44,665 nt of DNA, taken from assembly GCA_016204945.1 (NCBI GenBank), contig JACQJQ010000208.1, positions 1 to 44,665 on the forward strand, read 5' to 3'. The notes below the pieces were generated by a model. The model made no database searches and was not told the origin of the DNA. It saw nothing but the letters and a program-made list of their open reading frames with translations. Source of the DNA: Elusimicrobiota bacterium. Its GTDB lineage: Bacteria; Elusimicrobiota; Elusimicrobia; UBA1565; UBA9628. The first letter of the stretch is position 1, and each line of letters opens with the position of its first letter. Below, piece after piece: positions 9,085-17,522 of the stretch. Both the position numbers and the translations under genes were made by a program.

Positions 9085-10113
9085 ATGGACCCGATTCCCG
9101 GCGCCGTTTCCGAGCCGCACGCGCCCGGCCCGCGCCGCGTCAAGCGCCGCCTGATCGCGGCGCTCGTCGTTTTGCACGCGGCGGCCGTCCTGGCGTCCGT
9201 TGTCCTGATCGTGCGATCCAAGGACGACGCCGCGAAAGGGGGGGGCGGCTCCGCGAAGAGCCTGCTCAACCTGGCGCCGAAGGACTCGGTCGGCTGGGTC
9301 TCGATCCGGGGGCCGATCCTGTCCTCGGAGCTGGGCAAGCCCTGGGAGCGCGGCGCCGAGCAGTGGGCGCGGCGCATCGAGCAGCTCGCCGAGACCAAGG
9401 GCGTCAAGGCGATCGTTCTCGACATCAACTCGCCCGGCGGCAGCGTCGGCGCGGTGCAGGAGATCTACGCGCGCATTCAGCGCGTGAAGAAGGAGAAGAA
9501 GATCCCCTTCGTCGCCTTGTTCGGCGACGTTTCGGCCTCCGGCGGCTACTACCTGGGCGCGGCCTGCGACAAGATCGTGGCGCATCCCGGGACCTTGACC
9601 GGCTCGATCGGCGTTATTTTCTCCGTGTCGAATCTGGAAGGCCTTTTCGCCAAGGTCGGCTACAAGGCCGACCCGATCAAGTCGGGCCGGCACAAGGACA
9701 TCGGCTCGCCGGCGCGGCCGATGACGCCCGAGGAGCGCAAAATCCTCCAGTCCCTCATCGACGACGCCTACGGCCAGTTCGTTCAGGCGGTGGCTGACGG
9801 CCGCAAGATGACGGTTGAGCAGGTCAAGCCGCTGGCCGACGGGCGCATTTACTCCGGCAATCAGGCGCTTGCGCTCAATCTTGTCGATCAACTCGGCGAT
9901 TCGGAGGACGCGACCAAGCTCGCGGCCCAGCTTGGCGGCATCAAGGACGAGAAGCCGCGGGTGCGCCGGGACGCGGAAAAGCTCAACGACATCTTCGAGC
10001 TGCTCGAGACGCGCGCGCGCCTGACCTTGGGTCTCGGCGCCGCGGGCGTGACCTTGAGCGCCGGCTCCGCGATCCCCCGCGGGCTGCTCTACGCCTGGTC
10101 CGGGGGCTGGTGA
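9085..10113 (+). CDS. sppA: Signal peptide peptidase SppA (S49 family)
   Basis: VLDINSPGGSVGAVQEI, GDVSASGGYYLGAACDKIVAHPGTLTGSIGV: S49 Ser/Lys dyad region; N-terminal TM. Confidence 0.95.
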   Translation: MDPIPGAVSEPHAPGPRRVKRRLIAALVVLHAAAVLASVVLIVRSKDDAAKGGGGSAKSLLNLAPKDSVGWVSIRGPILSSELGKPWERGAEQWARRIEQLAETKGVKAIVLDINSPGGSVGAVQEIYARIQRVKKEKKIPFVALFGDVSASGGYYLGAACDKIVAHPGTLTGSIGVIFSVSNLEGLFAKVGYKADPIKSGRHKDIGSPARPMTPEERKILQSLIDDAYGQFVQAVADGRKMTVEQVKPLADGRIYSGNQALALNLVDQLGDSEDATKLAAQLGGIKDEKPRVRRDAEKLNDIFELLETRARLTLGLGAAGVTLSAGSAIPRGLLYAWSGGW

Positions 10114-10689
10114 ATGGACTCCGTCGAGCTTATTTACGATTACTTCGAGGATAGGGCCCATGCCGCGGCGCTGATCCGCCAGCGGCGGCCGGCGGCTCTC
10201 GGCCTGCTCGCAATCCTGCTCGGGACGGCGAGCCTGTACGTCGCCCAGTCCTTGGCCGGGCGCGCGATCCTGCCCTTCGGCTGGCCCGGATTCGCCCTGG
10301 CCTTGCTGTGGCACGTCGTCCTGATCTTCCTAGGCACGGCGCTGCTGCACCTTATCCTTGAATTCGGCGGCGCGCGGGGCGACGCCCGCGTCCTGTTCGT
10401 GCACCTCGGTCTCTCCGAACTCGCCTGGCTGGCGGCGGTGCCGCTCGTCCTCCTGTGCCAGAGCGTCCTCTCCAAACCCGCCTGGAGCCTGCGCCTGGTC
10501 TTCTTCTTCGTGGGCCTCTGGTCGCTGTCCTACAAGGCGCGCGGAATCCGCGACGAGTACGGCGTCGGAGGCGGGCGCGCGTGGCTGACCTTGGGCTTGC
10601 CGTATCTCGTCGCCGTGCTCGTCCTGCTTCTGATGGCCTTTCTCGCGACGCTCGGCTTCGTGCTCGCCGCGATGAGCTCGTGGGCATGA
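10114..10689 (+). CDS. Multi-pass membrane protein, Yip1-like
   Basis: About 5 hydrophobic segments; abuts the sppA stop codon. Confidence 0.55.
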   Translation: MDSVELIYDYFEDRAHAAALIRQRRPAALGLLAILLGTASLYVAQSLAGRAILPFGWPGFALALLWHVVLIFLGTALLHLILEFGGARGDARVLFVHLGLSELAWLAAVPLVLLCQSVLSKPAWSLRLVFFFVGLWSLSYKARGIRDEYGVGGGRAWLTLGLPYLVAVLVLLLMAFLATLGFVLAAMSSWA

Positions 10690-11420
10690 AGGAGCCGATT
10701 CCCGAGGTTTGGGAAGGCCTGCCCGTGGTCAGCGCGGCGGCGATGCGGGCGCTCGACCAAGCCGCGGTCGAGAAGCACGGCATCAAGGCGCTCGACCTGA
10801 TGGAGAACGCGGGCAAGGCCGTCGCCGCGGAGTGCGCGGCGTTCCTCGCCGCCAAGGGCGTCGCGCTCGCGCGGGCGGACGTGGTCGTCTGCTGCGGCCG
10901 CGGCGCCAACGGCGGCGACGGGCTCGTCGCCGCGCGGCACCTGCGCGCGGGCGGCGCCGCGGTCGGCGTGTTCCTATGCCCGCCCAAGAACGACGGTTCC
11001 GGCGGCGGGAAATATCCCGAACTCGTGCGCGTCAATCTCGCCGCGGCCAAGGCGGCGGGCGTGACCATCGTCGAGGCGGGCCCGGAGTCGGGCCTCGCCG
11101 CGGCGCTCGCGCGGTGCGATCTCGCGATCGACGCGCTGCTCGGCACCGGCTCCAACGGCAAGCCGGCGGGAGCCGTCCACCACATGATCCGCGAGCTCAC
11201 GCGCGCCAAGAAGCCGGTGATCGCCGTGGACATCCCCTCGGGCCTTCATCCCGACACCGGCTACCACAGCGGCGTCTTCGTCGCCGCCGACCTCACCTTG
11301 ACCTTGGGCCTGCCCAAGCGCGGCCTGCTCGCGCCGCACGCCAAGCCGCAGGTCGGCGTCCTGAAGGTGCTCGATATCGGCTACCCGCCCGCTCTGTTGA
11401 AAGGGCGCTCGCTTAAGTGA
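10686..11420 (+). CDS. nnrE: NAD(P)H-hydrate epimerase (YjeF N-terminal domain)
   Basis: DLMENAGKAVA, VVCCGRGANGGDGLVAARHL, IDALLGTGSNGKP, VIAVDIPSGLHPDTG; ATGA overlap at 10686. Confidence 0.93.
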   Translation: MKEPIPEVWEGLPVVSAAAMRALDQAAVEKHGIKALDLMENAGKAVAAECAAFLAAKGVALARADVVVCCGRGANGGDGLVAARHLRAGGAAVGVFLCPPKNDGSGGGKYPELVRVNLAAAKAAGVTIVEAGPESGLAAALARCDLAIDALLGTGSNGKPAGAVHHMIRELTRAKKPVIAVDIPSGLHPDTGYHSGVFVAADLTLTLGLPKRGLLAPHAKPQVGVLKVLDIGYPPALLKGRSLK

Positions 11421-11959
11421 GGCGCCTGGCCTGCGCGGTCCTGCTGCTCGGCGCCGCCTGCGCCCGTCAGCCGGGCCCCTACGCGATCTTGGAGACCTCG
11501 AAAGGCCGCATGGTCGCGCGCCTGCACGGAGCCGAGACGCCGAAGACGGTCGCGCATCTGCGCGCGCTGGCCGGACGCCCGAAGCCGTTTTACGACGGGC
11601 TTGTCTTTTTCCGCGTCGTCCCCGGTTTCCTGATCCAGACGGGCGATCCCGCGGGCGACGGCCGGGGCGACCCGAAGCTTCCCGTGCCCGACGAGATCCG
11701 TCCCGGCGACCGTTTCGACCGGCCCGGGCTGCTCGGCATGGCGAGCTGGGGTCCGGGGACGTCTCAGACCCAGTTCTTCATCACGCTCGCGCCCGCGCGC
11801 GATCTCGACGGCCTCCACACGATTTTCGGCGAGCTGATCGAGGGCCTCGAGGTCGCGCAGGCGATCGCGGCCGTGCCGCGCGAGACGAAAGACGGCGTCG
11901 ACCGGCCCTACGATCCTCCGGTGATGAAGTCGTTTAAGATCGTGTCCGTTCGTCCTTGA
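11417..11959 (+). CDS. Cyclophilin-type peptidyl-prolyl cis-trans isomerase, probable lipoprotein
   Basis: KTVAHLRALA, FYDGLVFFRVVPGFLIQTGDPAGDG, GLLGMASWGPGTSQTQFFITLAP; lipobox-like N-terminus; GTG start. Confidence 0.92.
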   Translation: MRRLACAVLLLGAACARQPGPYAILETSKGRMVARLHGAETPKTVAHLRALAGRPKPFYDGLVFFRVVPGFLIQTGDPAGDGRGDPKLPVPDEIRPGDRFDRPGLLGMASWGPGTSQTQFFITLAPARDLDGLHTIFGELIEGLEVAQAIAAVPRETKDGVDRPYDPPVMKSFKIVSVRP

Positions 11960-12007
11960 GATCGTCGCGAACGATCCAAGCCGGCCGTCCAAATGCTAGA
12001 ATGAGGC

Positions 12008-12517
12008 ATGAAGATTTTATTCCTGATCGCGGCCGCTTTTCTCGCCGCTTCGCCCATCCATGCCGCGGACTGCGATTCCTATGCCCCGCTCCTGAAGATC
12101 GGCTGGCGCCTCCACTATGAACGCATCGATGGACCGTCGCGCTCGGCGATTCTTGATCAGTCGGAGTGTTCGATCGCGTTCGCGGACCATGGCATCGGCG
12201 ATTTCGACGACGCGGATAAGCCAGGCGCGCCGTCCAATCCCGCGCCGCGCCTTCGTTTCTGGTCGGAAACGAGCCCTTATGAAATCGACGTCGAGCTGAG
12301 GAACGGGTGGGCGCGCGTCGCGCTGTTCAAGCGTGAAGGCCGCTACCGTAGCATGATGGCCCGCATCGATCAGGTCGCCGAAGACGAGTTGGCGGCGATG
12401 GCGCTGGACTACACGGGCAACGTCGACGACCGGGAATATCCGGCGCTTCGCGTCGGACCAGGCGTGCGCAAGACCGTGCGCTCCGCCCGAGTGCTTCTGA
12501 CGCCCGTCGGGCGCTGA
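12008..12517 (+). CDS. Hypothetical secreted protein
   Basis: Signal peptide MKILFLIAAAFLAASPIHAAD; -10-like TAGAAT 5 nt before the ATG. Confidence 0.65.
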   Translation: MKILFLIAAAFLAASPIHAADCDSYAPLLKIGWRLHYERIDGPSRSAILDQSECSIAFADHGIGDFDDADKPGAPSNPAPRLRFWSETSPYEIDVELRNGWARVALFKREGRYRSMMARIDQVAEDELAAMALDYTGNVDDREYPALRVGPGVRKTVRSARVLLTPVGR

Positions 12518-12532
12518 GCGCGGCCCGCGGGA

Positions 12533-13306
12533 TCAGTCTCGGCCCGTCGCGACGCGGACCTTCGCCGCCATCCTCGCCAGGCGTTCCTTGACTCCCGGCG
12601 CGCGCTTTTCCAGCAGAGGCAGGACCTCGCGGCGCACCCAGTTGCGGGTGAACTTGGGGTCGCGGTTGCTCGCGTCCTCGCGCCAGTCGAGCCCGTGCAT
12701 CTTGAGGTAGAGAAGGACCTCGGCGCGCGTCAGCGGCAGGAGTGGGCGGATCAACTCGACGCCGGGTATCAGTTCGCGCCGCGGCGCGATGCCGCCGAGG
12801 CCCTCGAGGCTCGTGCCGCGCAGCAGGTGCAGAAGCACGGTCTCGGCCTGGTCGTCGAGCTGATGGCCGGTCGCGACCGCCGTGAAGCGTCCGTGCCGCG
12901 CCCGCGCGCCCAGCGCGCGGTAGCGCGCCTTTCGGCCCGCCTCCTCGAGGCCGAGCCCGCGCTTGGCCGCGAGCGCGCGCACCGGCGCGCGGACGACCGA
13001 GACGGGCAGCCCGAGGCGATCTCCCAGAGCCTTGACGAAGCGCGCGTCGCCGTCCGCGGCGCGCCCGCGCAGGCCGTGGTGGACGTGGACGAGCGCCACC
13101 GTCAGGCTCTTTTTTCGCGCCTGGACCGACAGCCAATGCGCCAGGCACACCGAATCCGGACCGCCCGACACCGCGGCCAGCACCCGGCGCTCCGGCGTCA
13201 GGAGTCGGTGCGCGGCCTCGAAGGCCGCGAGCTTGGACCAAACGCGGGCGGCGAATTCCTTGCGTTTCAGGGAGGCTCTCCGACGTGGACGATGCCTTAT
13301 TCCCAT
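12533..13306 (-). CDS. tilS: tRNA(Ile)-lysidine synthetase TilS
   Basis: PP-loop VLAAVSGGPDSVCLAHWL; TGHQLDDQAETVLLHLLRGT; start at 13306 (ATG) or 13312 (TTG). Confidence 0.93.
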   Translation of the reverse strand: MGIRHRPRRRASLKRKEFAARVWSKLAAFEAAHRLLTPERRVLAAVSGGPDSVCLAHWLSVQARKKSLTVALVHVHHGLRGRAADGDARFVKALGDRLGLPVSVVRAPVRALAAKRGLGLEEAGRKARYRALGARARHGRFTAVATGHQLDDQAETVLLHLLRGTSLEGLGGIAPRRELIPGVELIRPLLPLTRAEVLLYLKMHGLDWREDASNRDPKFTRNWVRREVLPLLEKRAPGVKERLARMAAKVRVATGRD

Positions 13307-13370
13307 CGACAAATCAATGCGGAAGTTGTTCCTTGAGCGCCGTTTCGGGTTCGATGTCAGGGTCAGGGTC

Positions 13371-13399
13371 TTGACGGGGGGACCAACATGTACTATAAT
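13371..13399 (+). promoter_or_regulatory. Strong sigma70-like promoter TTGACG-N17-TATAAT of TA operon
   Basis: TTGACG 13371-13376, 17 nt, TATAAT 13394-13399; ATG at 13408. Confidence 0.85.
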
Positions 13400-13407
13400 A
13401 CGTACGC

Positions 13408-13662
13408 ATGAAGACCGTCACCGCCACCGGCGCCCGCAGCGGCCTCTTTAGCATCATCAAAGACGCCGCCGCGACTCACAGCCCTTACCGCATCACCTCG
13501 CGGTCCGGCACGGCTATCTTGATTCCCGAGGAGGACTTCGATAGTTTATTGGAGACCTTGGAGCTTCTCTCCACTCCCGGCGTTCTCGCCGGAGTGCGCA
13601 AGGCCCGGCGCGATATCGCGGAAGGCAGGACCTATTCCCTCAAAGATGTTTTCGGATCCTGA
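13408..13662 (+). CDS. Type II antitoxin, Phd/YefM-like
   Basis: Size, N-terminal KTVTATGARSGLFSIIKDAAATHSPYRITSRSGTAILIPEEDFDSLLETLELL pattern; immediately upstream of RelE-like ORF. Confidence 0.88.
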   Translation: MKTVTATGARSGLFSIIKDAAATHSPYRITSRSGTAILIPEEDFDSLLETLELLSTPGVLAGVRKARRDIAEGRTYSLKDVFGS

Positions 13663-13665
13663 TTC

Positions 13666-13920
13666 GTGCCGTATGACGTCCGGATCACCCGACAGGCGCG
13701 CAAAGATATCGCCACCTTGCTCCCAAGACTGCGGCGCAAACTTCAGGATATCCTGATACATGTCCTCGCGCGAAATCCGTACGAGGGCAAGAAGTTGCTT
13801 GGGGACCTTGCGGGAAGTTATTCCTACCGCCTGAACTACAAGGACCGCATCGTTTACAGCGTGGATGAGCGGATGAAGACGGTGTATATCGAGCGCGCCC
13901 GCACCCATTACGGGAACTGA
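13666..13920 (+). CDS. Type II toxin, RelE/ParE-like
   Basis: YDVRITRQARKDIATLLPRLRRKL...LLGDLAGSYSYRLNYKDRIVYSVDERMKTVYIERARTHYGN; GTG start 4 nt after antitoxin stop. Confidence 0.88.
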   Translation: MPYDVRITRQARKDIATLLPRLRRKLQDILIHVLARNPYEGKKLLGDLAGSYSYRLNYKDRIVYSVDERMKTVYIERARTHYGN

Positions 13921-15260
13921 GGTCCGGGCGCCTGCTTCAACGTCGTCCCGAGTTCGAGCAGAGCTTCGCGGGCCGCGGCCATCGGGACGTCCTCGGCGCG
14001 CTCGAAGGGGCGCGAGTCCCAGACGCGGCGGGGGTCGGGCGCGTCGATCAGGTCGTGGGGCAAGGAGCGGGAGAGCCTGTCGAGCTCGGAGTCGCCCGCG
14101 TAGTATCGCGGCTCGCGGAGCATGCCGAAGGGAACCGAGCCGGTGATGAAGGCGTGGGCGTCGTTGCAGTCGCCGAGGGGCCCGTAGCCGCCCATCGCCA
14201 GGCCGAAGGCTTTGGCCTTGGCCGCGAGCTCGCGGCTGACCCAGGCGGCGCGCTCAAGGAGCGCGGCCGCGTCCTTTCCCGACCAAGAGCGCGCGACGCG
14301 GCCGCCGACCCAGCCTTGGTTGGTCGTGTCCTTGGCGCGGAACGCGGCGCGTCCGTCGATGCCGTAGTAAAACGCCAGGGAGGCGTTGACGCGCGGGCCG
14401 CGGACGCGGATGTCGAGCTCGCTGTGCGCGACCGGGGAGACGAGGCGGCGGCCGCTCGGCAGGACGATGCCGGTGTCGATCAAGGTCGGCGTCGCGACGT
14501 CGCGGCGCGCGCCCCCGGCCTCCAGGCGCAGGTCGCCGAAGTTCGCGTAAAGGCGGACGTCGTCGATCTCGATCACGTGGCCCGCGGAGAGCAAGGAGTC
14601 AAGCCAGGCGCCGACGCCCGCGCGGCGCGCGCCGGCGTCGAGGATGAAGCCGGCGGGAGCCGAAGGATCGTTCGCGGAAAGGTGGTTCAGCGCCTCCGCG
14701 ACCGCCCTGCTGTCGCCCCACGGCGCGCCGGCGCCGAACAAAGTCTCGTCGCCGTAGAGCAGGCCGCGGCCGATGGGCTTCAAGTAGAGGTCCTTGGGCG
14801 GGTCCAGGGGCGCCCCGGGGAGCGTCAGGGCGAGCTCCTCCGGTCGCGCGGGCTCGGGCGTCATGCCTTGGCGCGAGGCGTACAGCGAGGCGGCGGCGCC
14901 GGCCTGGGCGGGAGTCAGGGTGGGGAAACGGTCGAGCACGGAGGGGTCGGCGCGGCTCAGGGCTTCCTTGATCCGCGCGCGGAGCGCGGGGGTGTCGAGC
15001 GCGGAGCCGAGCGAGCCGGTTTTGGCGACGAGCAGGTCGAGCAGTTCGTCGACGGCCGCCGGGTCCCGGCCCAGGGCGCGGGCGAGGTCGGACAGGGACA
15101 GCGGCGCGTCGGCGGCGCGGGCCGCGGGCGAGACCGCCGGCGGGGCTGCCTGCCTCCTGCTGCCGTCGAAAAGCGCGCCGGCCGCGGCCGGAAGGTCCTC
15201 GAGGCGCTGGGCGGCGGCGCTGAGCGGCGCCAGGAGCAGGAAAGGGAGGAGGCGGTTCAC
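13908..15260 (-). CDS. Hypothetical secreted protein (~450 aa)
   Basis: GTG start giving a VNRLLPFLLLAPLSAAAQ signal peptide; no family recognised; tail overlaps toxin stop by 13 bp. Confidence 0.65.
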   Translation of the reverse strand: MNRLLPFLLLAPLSAAAQRLEDLPAAAGALFDGSRRQAAPPAVSPAARAADAPLSLSDLARALGRDPAAVDELLDLLVAKTGSLGSALDTPALRARIKEALSRADPSVLDRFPTLTPAQAGAAASLYASRQGMTPEPARPEELALTLPGAPLDPPKDLYLKPIGRGLLYGDETLFGAGAPWGDSRAVAEALNHLSANDPSAPAGFILDAGARRAGVGAWLDSLLSAGHVIEIDDVRLYANFGDLRLEAGGARRDVATPTLIDTGIVLPSGRRLVSPVAHSELDIRVRGPRVNASLAFYYGIDGRAAFRAKDTTNQGWVGGRVARSWSGKDAAALLERAAWVSRELAAKAKAFGLAMGGYGPLGDCNDAHAFITGSVPFGMLREPRYYAGDSELDRLSRSLPHDLIDAPDPRRVWDSRPFERAEDVPMAAAREALLELGTTLKQAPGPQFP

Positions 15261-15296
15261 GCCCCCATATTGTAACACGCCCCATGGACTTCCTTC

Positions 15297-15318
15297 GCGC
15301 GAATTGATAAATTCGCGC
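15297..15318. repeat. Perfect inverted repeat GCGCGAATT-gata-AATTCGCGC
   Basis: 9-bp arms 15297-15305 and 15310-15318, one base before the response-regulator ATG (15320). Confidence 0.9.
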
Positions 15319-15319
15319 C

Positions 15320-15694
15320 ATGGCCAAGAAAGTCCTTGTCATCGACGACGAACCGGAGATGCTCAACCTCGTGAAGTACACGCTCGAGCACGGCGGTTTC
15401 GAGGTGCACACCTGCGACAACGGGCGCCACGCCTGGGACGCGATCGCCAAGGTCAAGCCTGACGTCCTCGTCCTGGACGTCATGCTGCCCGGCATCGACG
15501 GCTACTCGCTCCAGCTCAAGATCTCGGTCGAGCCGACCACGAAGGACCTCCCGATCGTCGTCCTGACGGCGCTCGAGCCGTCGAAGACCTTGTTCCAGAA
15601 ATTCCCGCAGGTCGTCGGCTTCATGACCAAGCCCTTCAAGCCCGAGGAGCTTCTGAAGACGGTCTCGGACGCCTCCGCCAAAGTCGCGGGTTGA
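15320..15694 (+). CDS. Stand-alone receiver-domain response regulator (CheY-like)
   Basis: VIDDEPEM acidic pair, VLVLDVMLPGIDGY phospho-Asp, VVLTA Thr, MTKPFKPEEL Lys; no output domain. Confidence 0.95.
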   Translation: MAKKVLVIDDEPEMLNLVKYTLEHGGFEVHTCDNGRHAWDAIAKVKPDVLVLDVMLPGIDGYSLQLKISVEPTTKDLPIVVLTALEPSKTLFQKFPQVVGFMTKPFKPEELLKTVSDASAKVAG

Positions 15695-15699
15695 CCGGC

Positions 15700-17004
15700 A
15701 TGGCCGAAGAGCCCAGCTACGACGCGATCGTCGTCGGCGCCGGCCCCGCCGGACTCTCCGCCGCCGTCGTCATGGCGCGGGCCGGCCTCAAGGTCGTCGT
15801 GCTCGAGCGCGGCGAGTATCCCGGGGCCAAGAACGTGCAGGGCGCGGTGCTCTACTCGAAGATGCTCCACGAGATCGTGCCCGAGTTTTGGAAGGCCCCG
15901 GACGCGCCCGTCGAGCGCCCGATCGTCGAGCAGAAGACCTGCGTCACGACCGAGGACTCCTACGTCACGGTCGGCTACAAGTCCCTGAAGTTCCTCGAGG
16001 GCGTCCCGAACTGCTACACGATCATCCGCGTCCATTTCGACCAGTGGTACGCGAAGAAGGCCGAGGAGGCCGGGGCCGAGGTGTTCTGCGGCGTCATGGT
16101 CCGCGACGTCGTCAAGGACGCCTCCGGAAAGATCACCGGCATCAGGACGGCCGAGGGCGACGAGCTGACCGCCAGCGTCGTCATCGCCTGCGACGGCGTC
16201 AACTCGATCGTGGCGCAGAAGGCCGGCTTCATCGACGAGCTGAAGCCCACCGAGGTGGCGCTCGGCGCCAAGGAAGTCATCGCGCTCGCCCCCGGCGTCA
16301 TCGAGGACCGCTTCCAGCTCAATGCCGGCGAGGGGGCGACGATGGAGATGTTCGGCTCGACCTCCCTCGGGATGCTCGGCTACTGCTTCCTCTACACGAA
16401 CAAGGAATCCCTGGCGCTGGGCGTCGGCTGCAAGCTGTCGGACTACCAAAAGAAGGGCCTGCGCCCCTCCGATCACCTCGAGTACGTCAAGCAGCATCCG
16501 CTCATCAAGAAGCTGATCTCGGGCGGCAAGACGCTCGAGTACTCCTCGCATCTGATCCCCGAGGGCGGGTATAAATCCATGCCGCCGCTCGCCGCCGACG
16601 GATTCCTCGTCGCGGGCGACGCCGCGCAGATGACGAATCCCGCCTATCGCGAGGGCTCGAATCTCGCCATGACGGCGGGCAAGCTCGCGGGCGAGACCGT
16701 CATCGAGGCCAAGAAGAAGGGCGACTTTTCGAAGGCGACTTTGTCCGCCTACGTGGGCAAGCTGAAGAAGTCCTACGTGCTTTCCGACATGGAGGACATC
16801 CAGGACCTGGAGGAGCACGTGGAGGGCTCTCCCGGCTTCCTGGAGTTTTATCCGAAGCTGGCCTGCGAGCTGGCCCAGCTGCGCTTCTCGGCCGACGGCG
16901 TGCCGAAGCGCGAGCACCTGAAGAAGGCGCTCGGGATGGTCCGCGAGCGCGGCTTCCTGCGCGTCGCCAGGGATCTGTTCCCCCTCAGGAAGGTGGCGAT
17001 CTGA
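15700..17004 (+). CDS. fixC: FixC-like flavoprotein (ETF:quinone oxidoreductase family)
   Basis: VGAGPAGLSAAVVMARAGLKVVVLERGEYPGAKNVQGAVLY; DGFLVAGDAAQMTNPAYREGSNLAMTAGKLAGE; fixX immediately downstream. Confidence 0.92.
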   Translation: MAEEPSYDAIVVGAGPAGLSAAVVMARAGLKVVVLERGEYPGAKNVQGAVLYSKMLHEIVPEFWKAPDAPVERPIVEQKTCVTTEDSYVTVGYKSLKFLEGVPNCYTIIRVHFDQWYAKKAEEAGAEVFCGVMVRDVVKDASGKITGIRTAEGDELTASVVIACDGVNSIVAQKAGFIDELKPTEVALGAKEVIALAPGVIEDRFQLNAGEGATMEMFGSTSLGMLGYCFLYTNKESLALGVGCKLSDYQKKGLRPSDHLEYVKQHPLIKKLISGGKTLEYSSHLIPEGGYKSMPPLAADGFLVAGDAAQMTNPAYREGSNLAMTAGKLAGETVIEAKKKGDFSKATLSAYVGKLKKSYVLSDMEDIQDLEEHVEGSPGFLEFYPKLACELAQLRFSADGVPKREHLKKALGMVRERGFLRVARDLFPLRKVAI

Positions 17005-17312
17005 TGGACATCAAGATCGAGACGACGGTCGAGAGCAAGCTGGGGACGCTTGATTGGAAAAAGTCCCCGGACACGCACATCAACCTCAAGAACTCCGGCG
17101 CCGACTCTCCCTGCGCGACCTCCTGCAAGGACAAGCCGTGCACCACCGTCTGCCCGGCCAAGGTCTACGAGTGGGAGGCCTCCCACCGGAAGGTCATCGT
17201 CAACTACGAGAACTGCATCGAGTGCGGCGCCTGCCGCATGCTGTGTCCGTGGGACAACATCACGTGCGACTGGCCCGGCGGCGGCATGGGCGTCAAGTAC
17301 AAGTACGGCTGA
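17004..17312 (+). CDS. fixX: Ferredoxin-like protein FixX
   Basis: CATSCKDKPCTTVCPAKVY ... NCIECGACRMLCPWDNITCDWPGGGMGVKYKYG. Confidence 0.93.
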   Translation: MDIKIETTVESKLGTLDWKKSPDTHINLKNSGADSPCATSCKDKPCTTVCPAKVYEWEASHRKVIVNYENCIECGACRMLCPWDNITCDWPGGGMGVKYKYG

Positions 17313-17352
17313 GGCGGCGCCCAAACTCCAAGTTCTCGGGGTTTTGAAGGCA

Positions 17353-17370
17353 ACTGTTTCCGGAAACAGT
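17353..17370. repeat. 18-bp perfect palindrome ACTGTTTCCGGAAACAGT
   Basis: Self-complementary by direct inspection; intergenic downstream of fixX. Confidence 0.95.
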
Positions 17371-17522
17371 CGGGACAACGTCGTTTTGAACGGAATGGCG
17401 CCTCGAGGCGGAAACGAACGGGCCCTCCGCTCTCCGCCCTCAAAAGCCCGGGAACTTGGTGGCCTAAAGCCTGGCGCGACGCGGCGTCGGGAGCTATACT
17501 GGCGTCGAGACGTTTCCTGCCC

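Noticed and set aside
15502-16917. 471-aa minus-strand ORF
   Set aside because: Antisense of fixC; no recognisable motif
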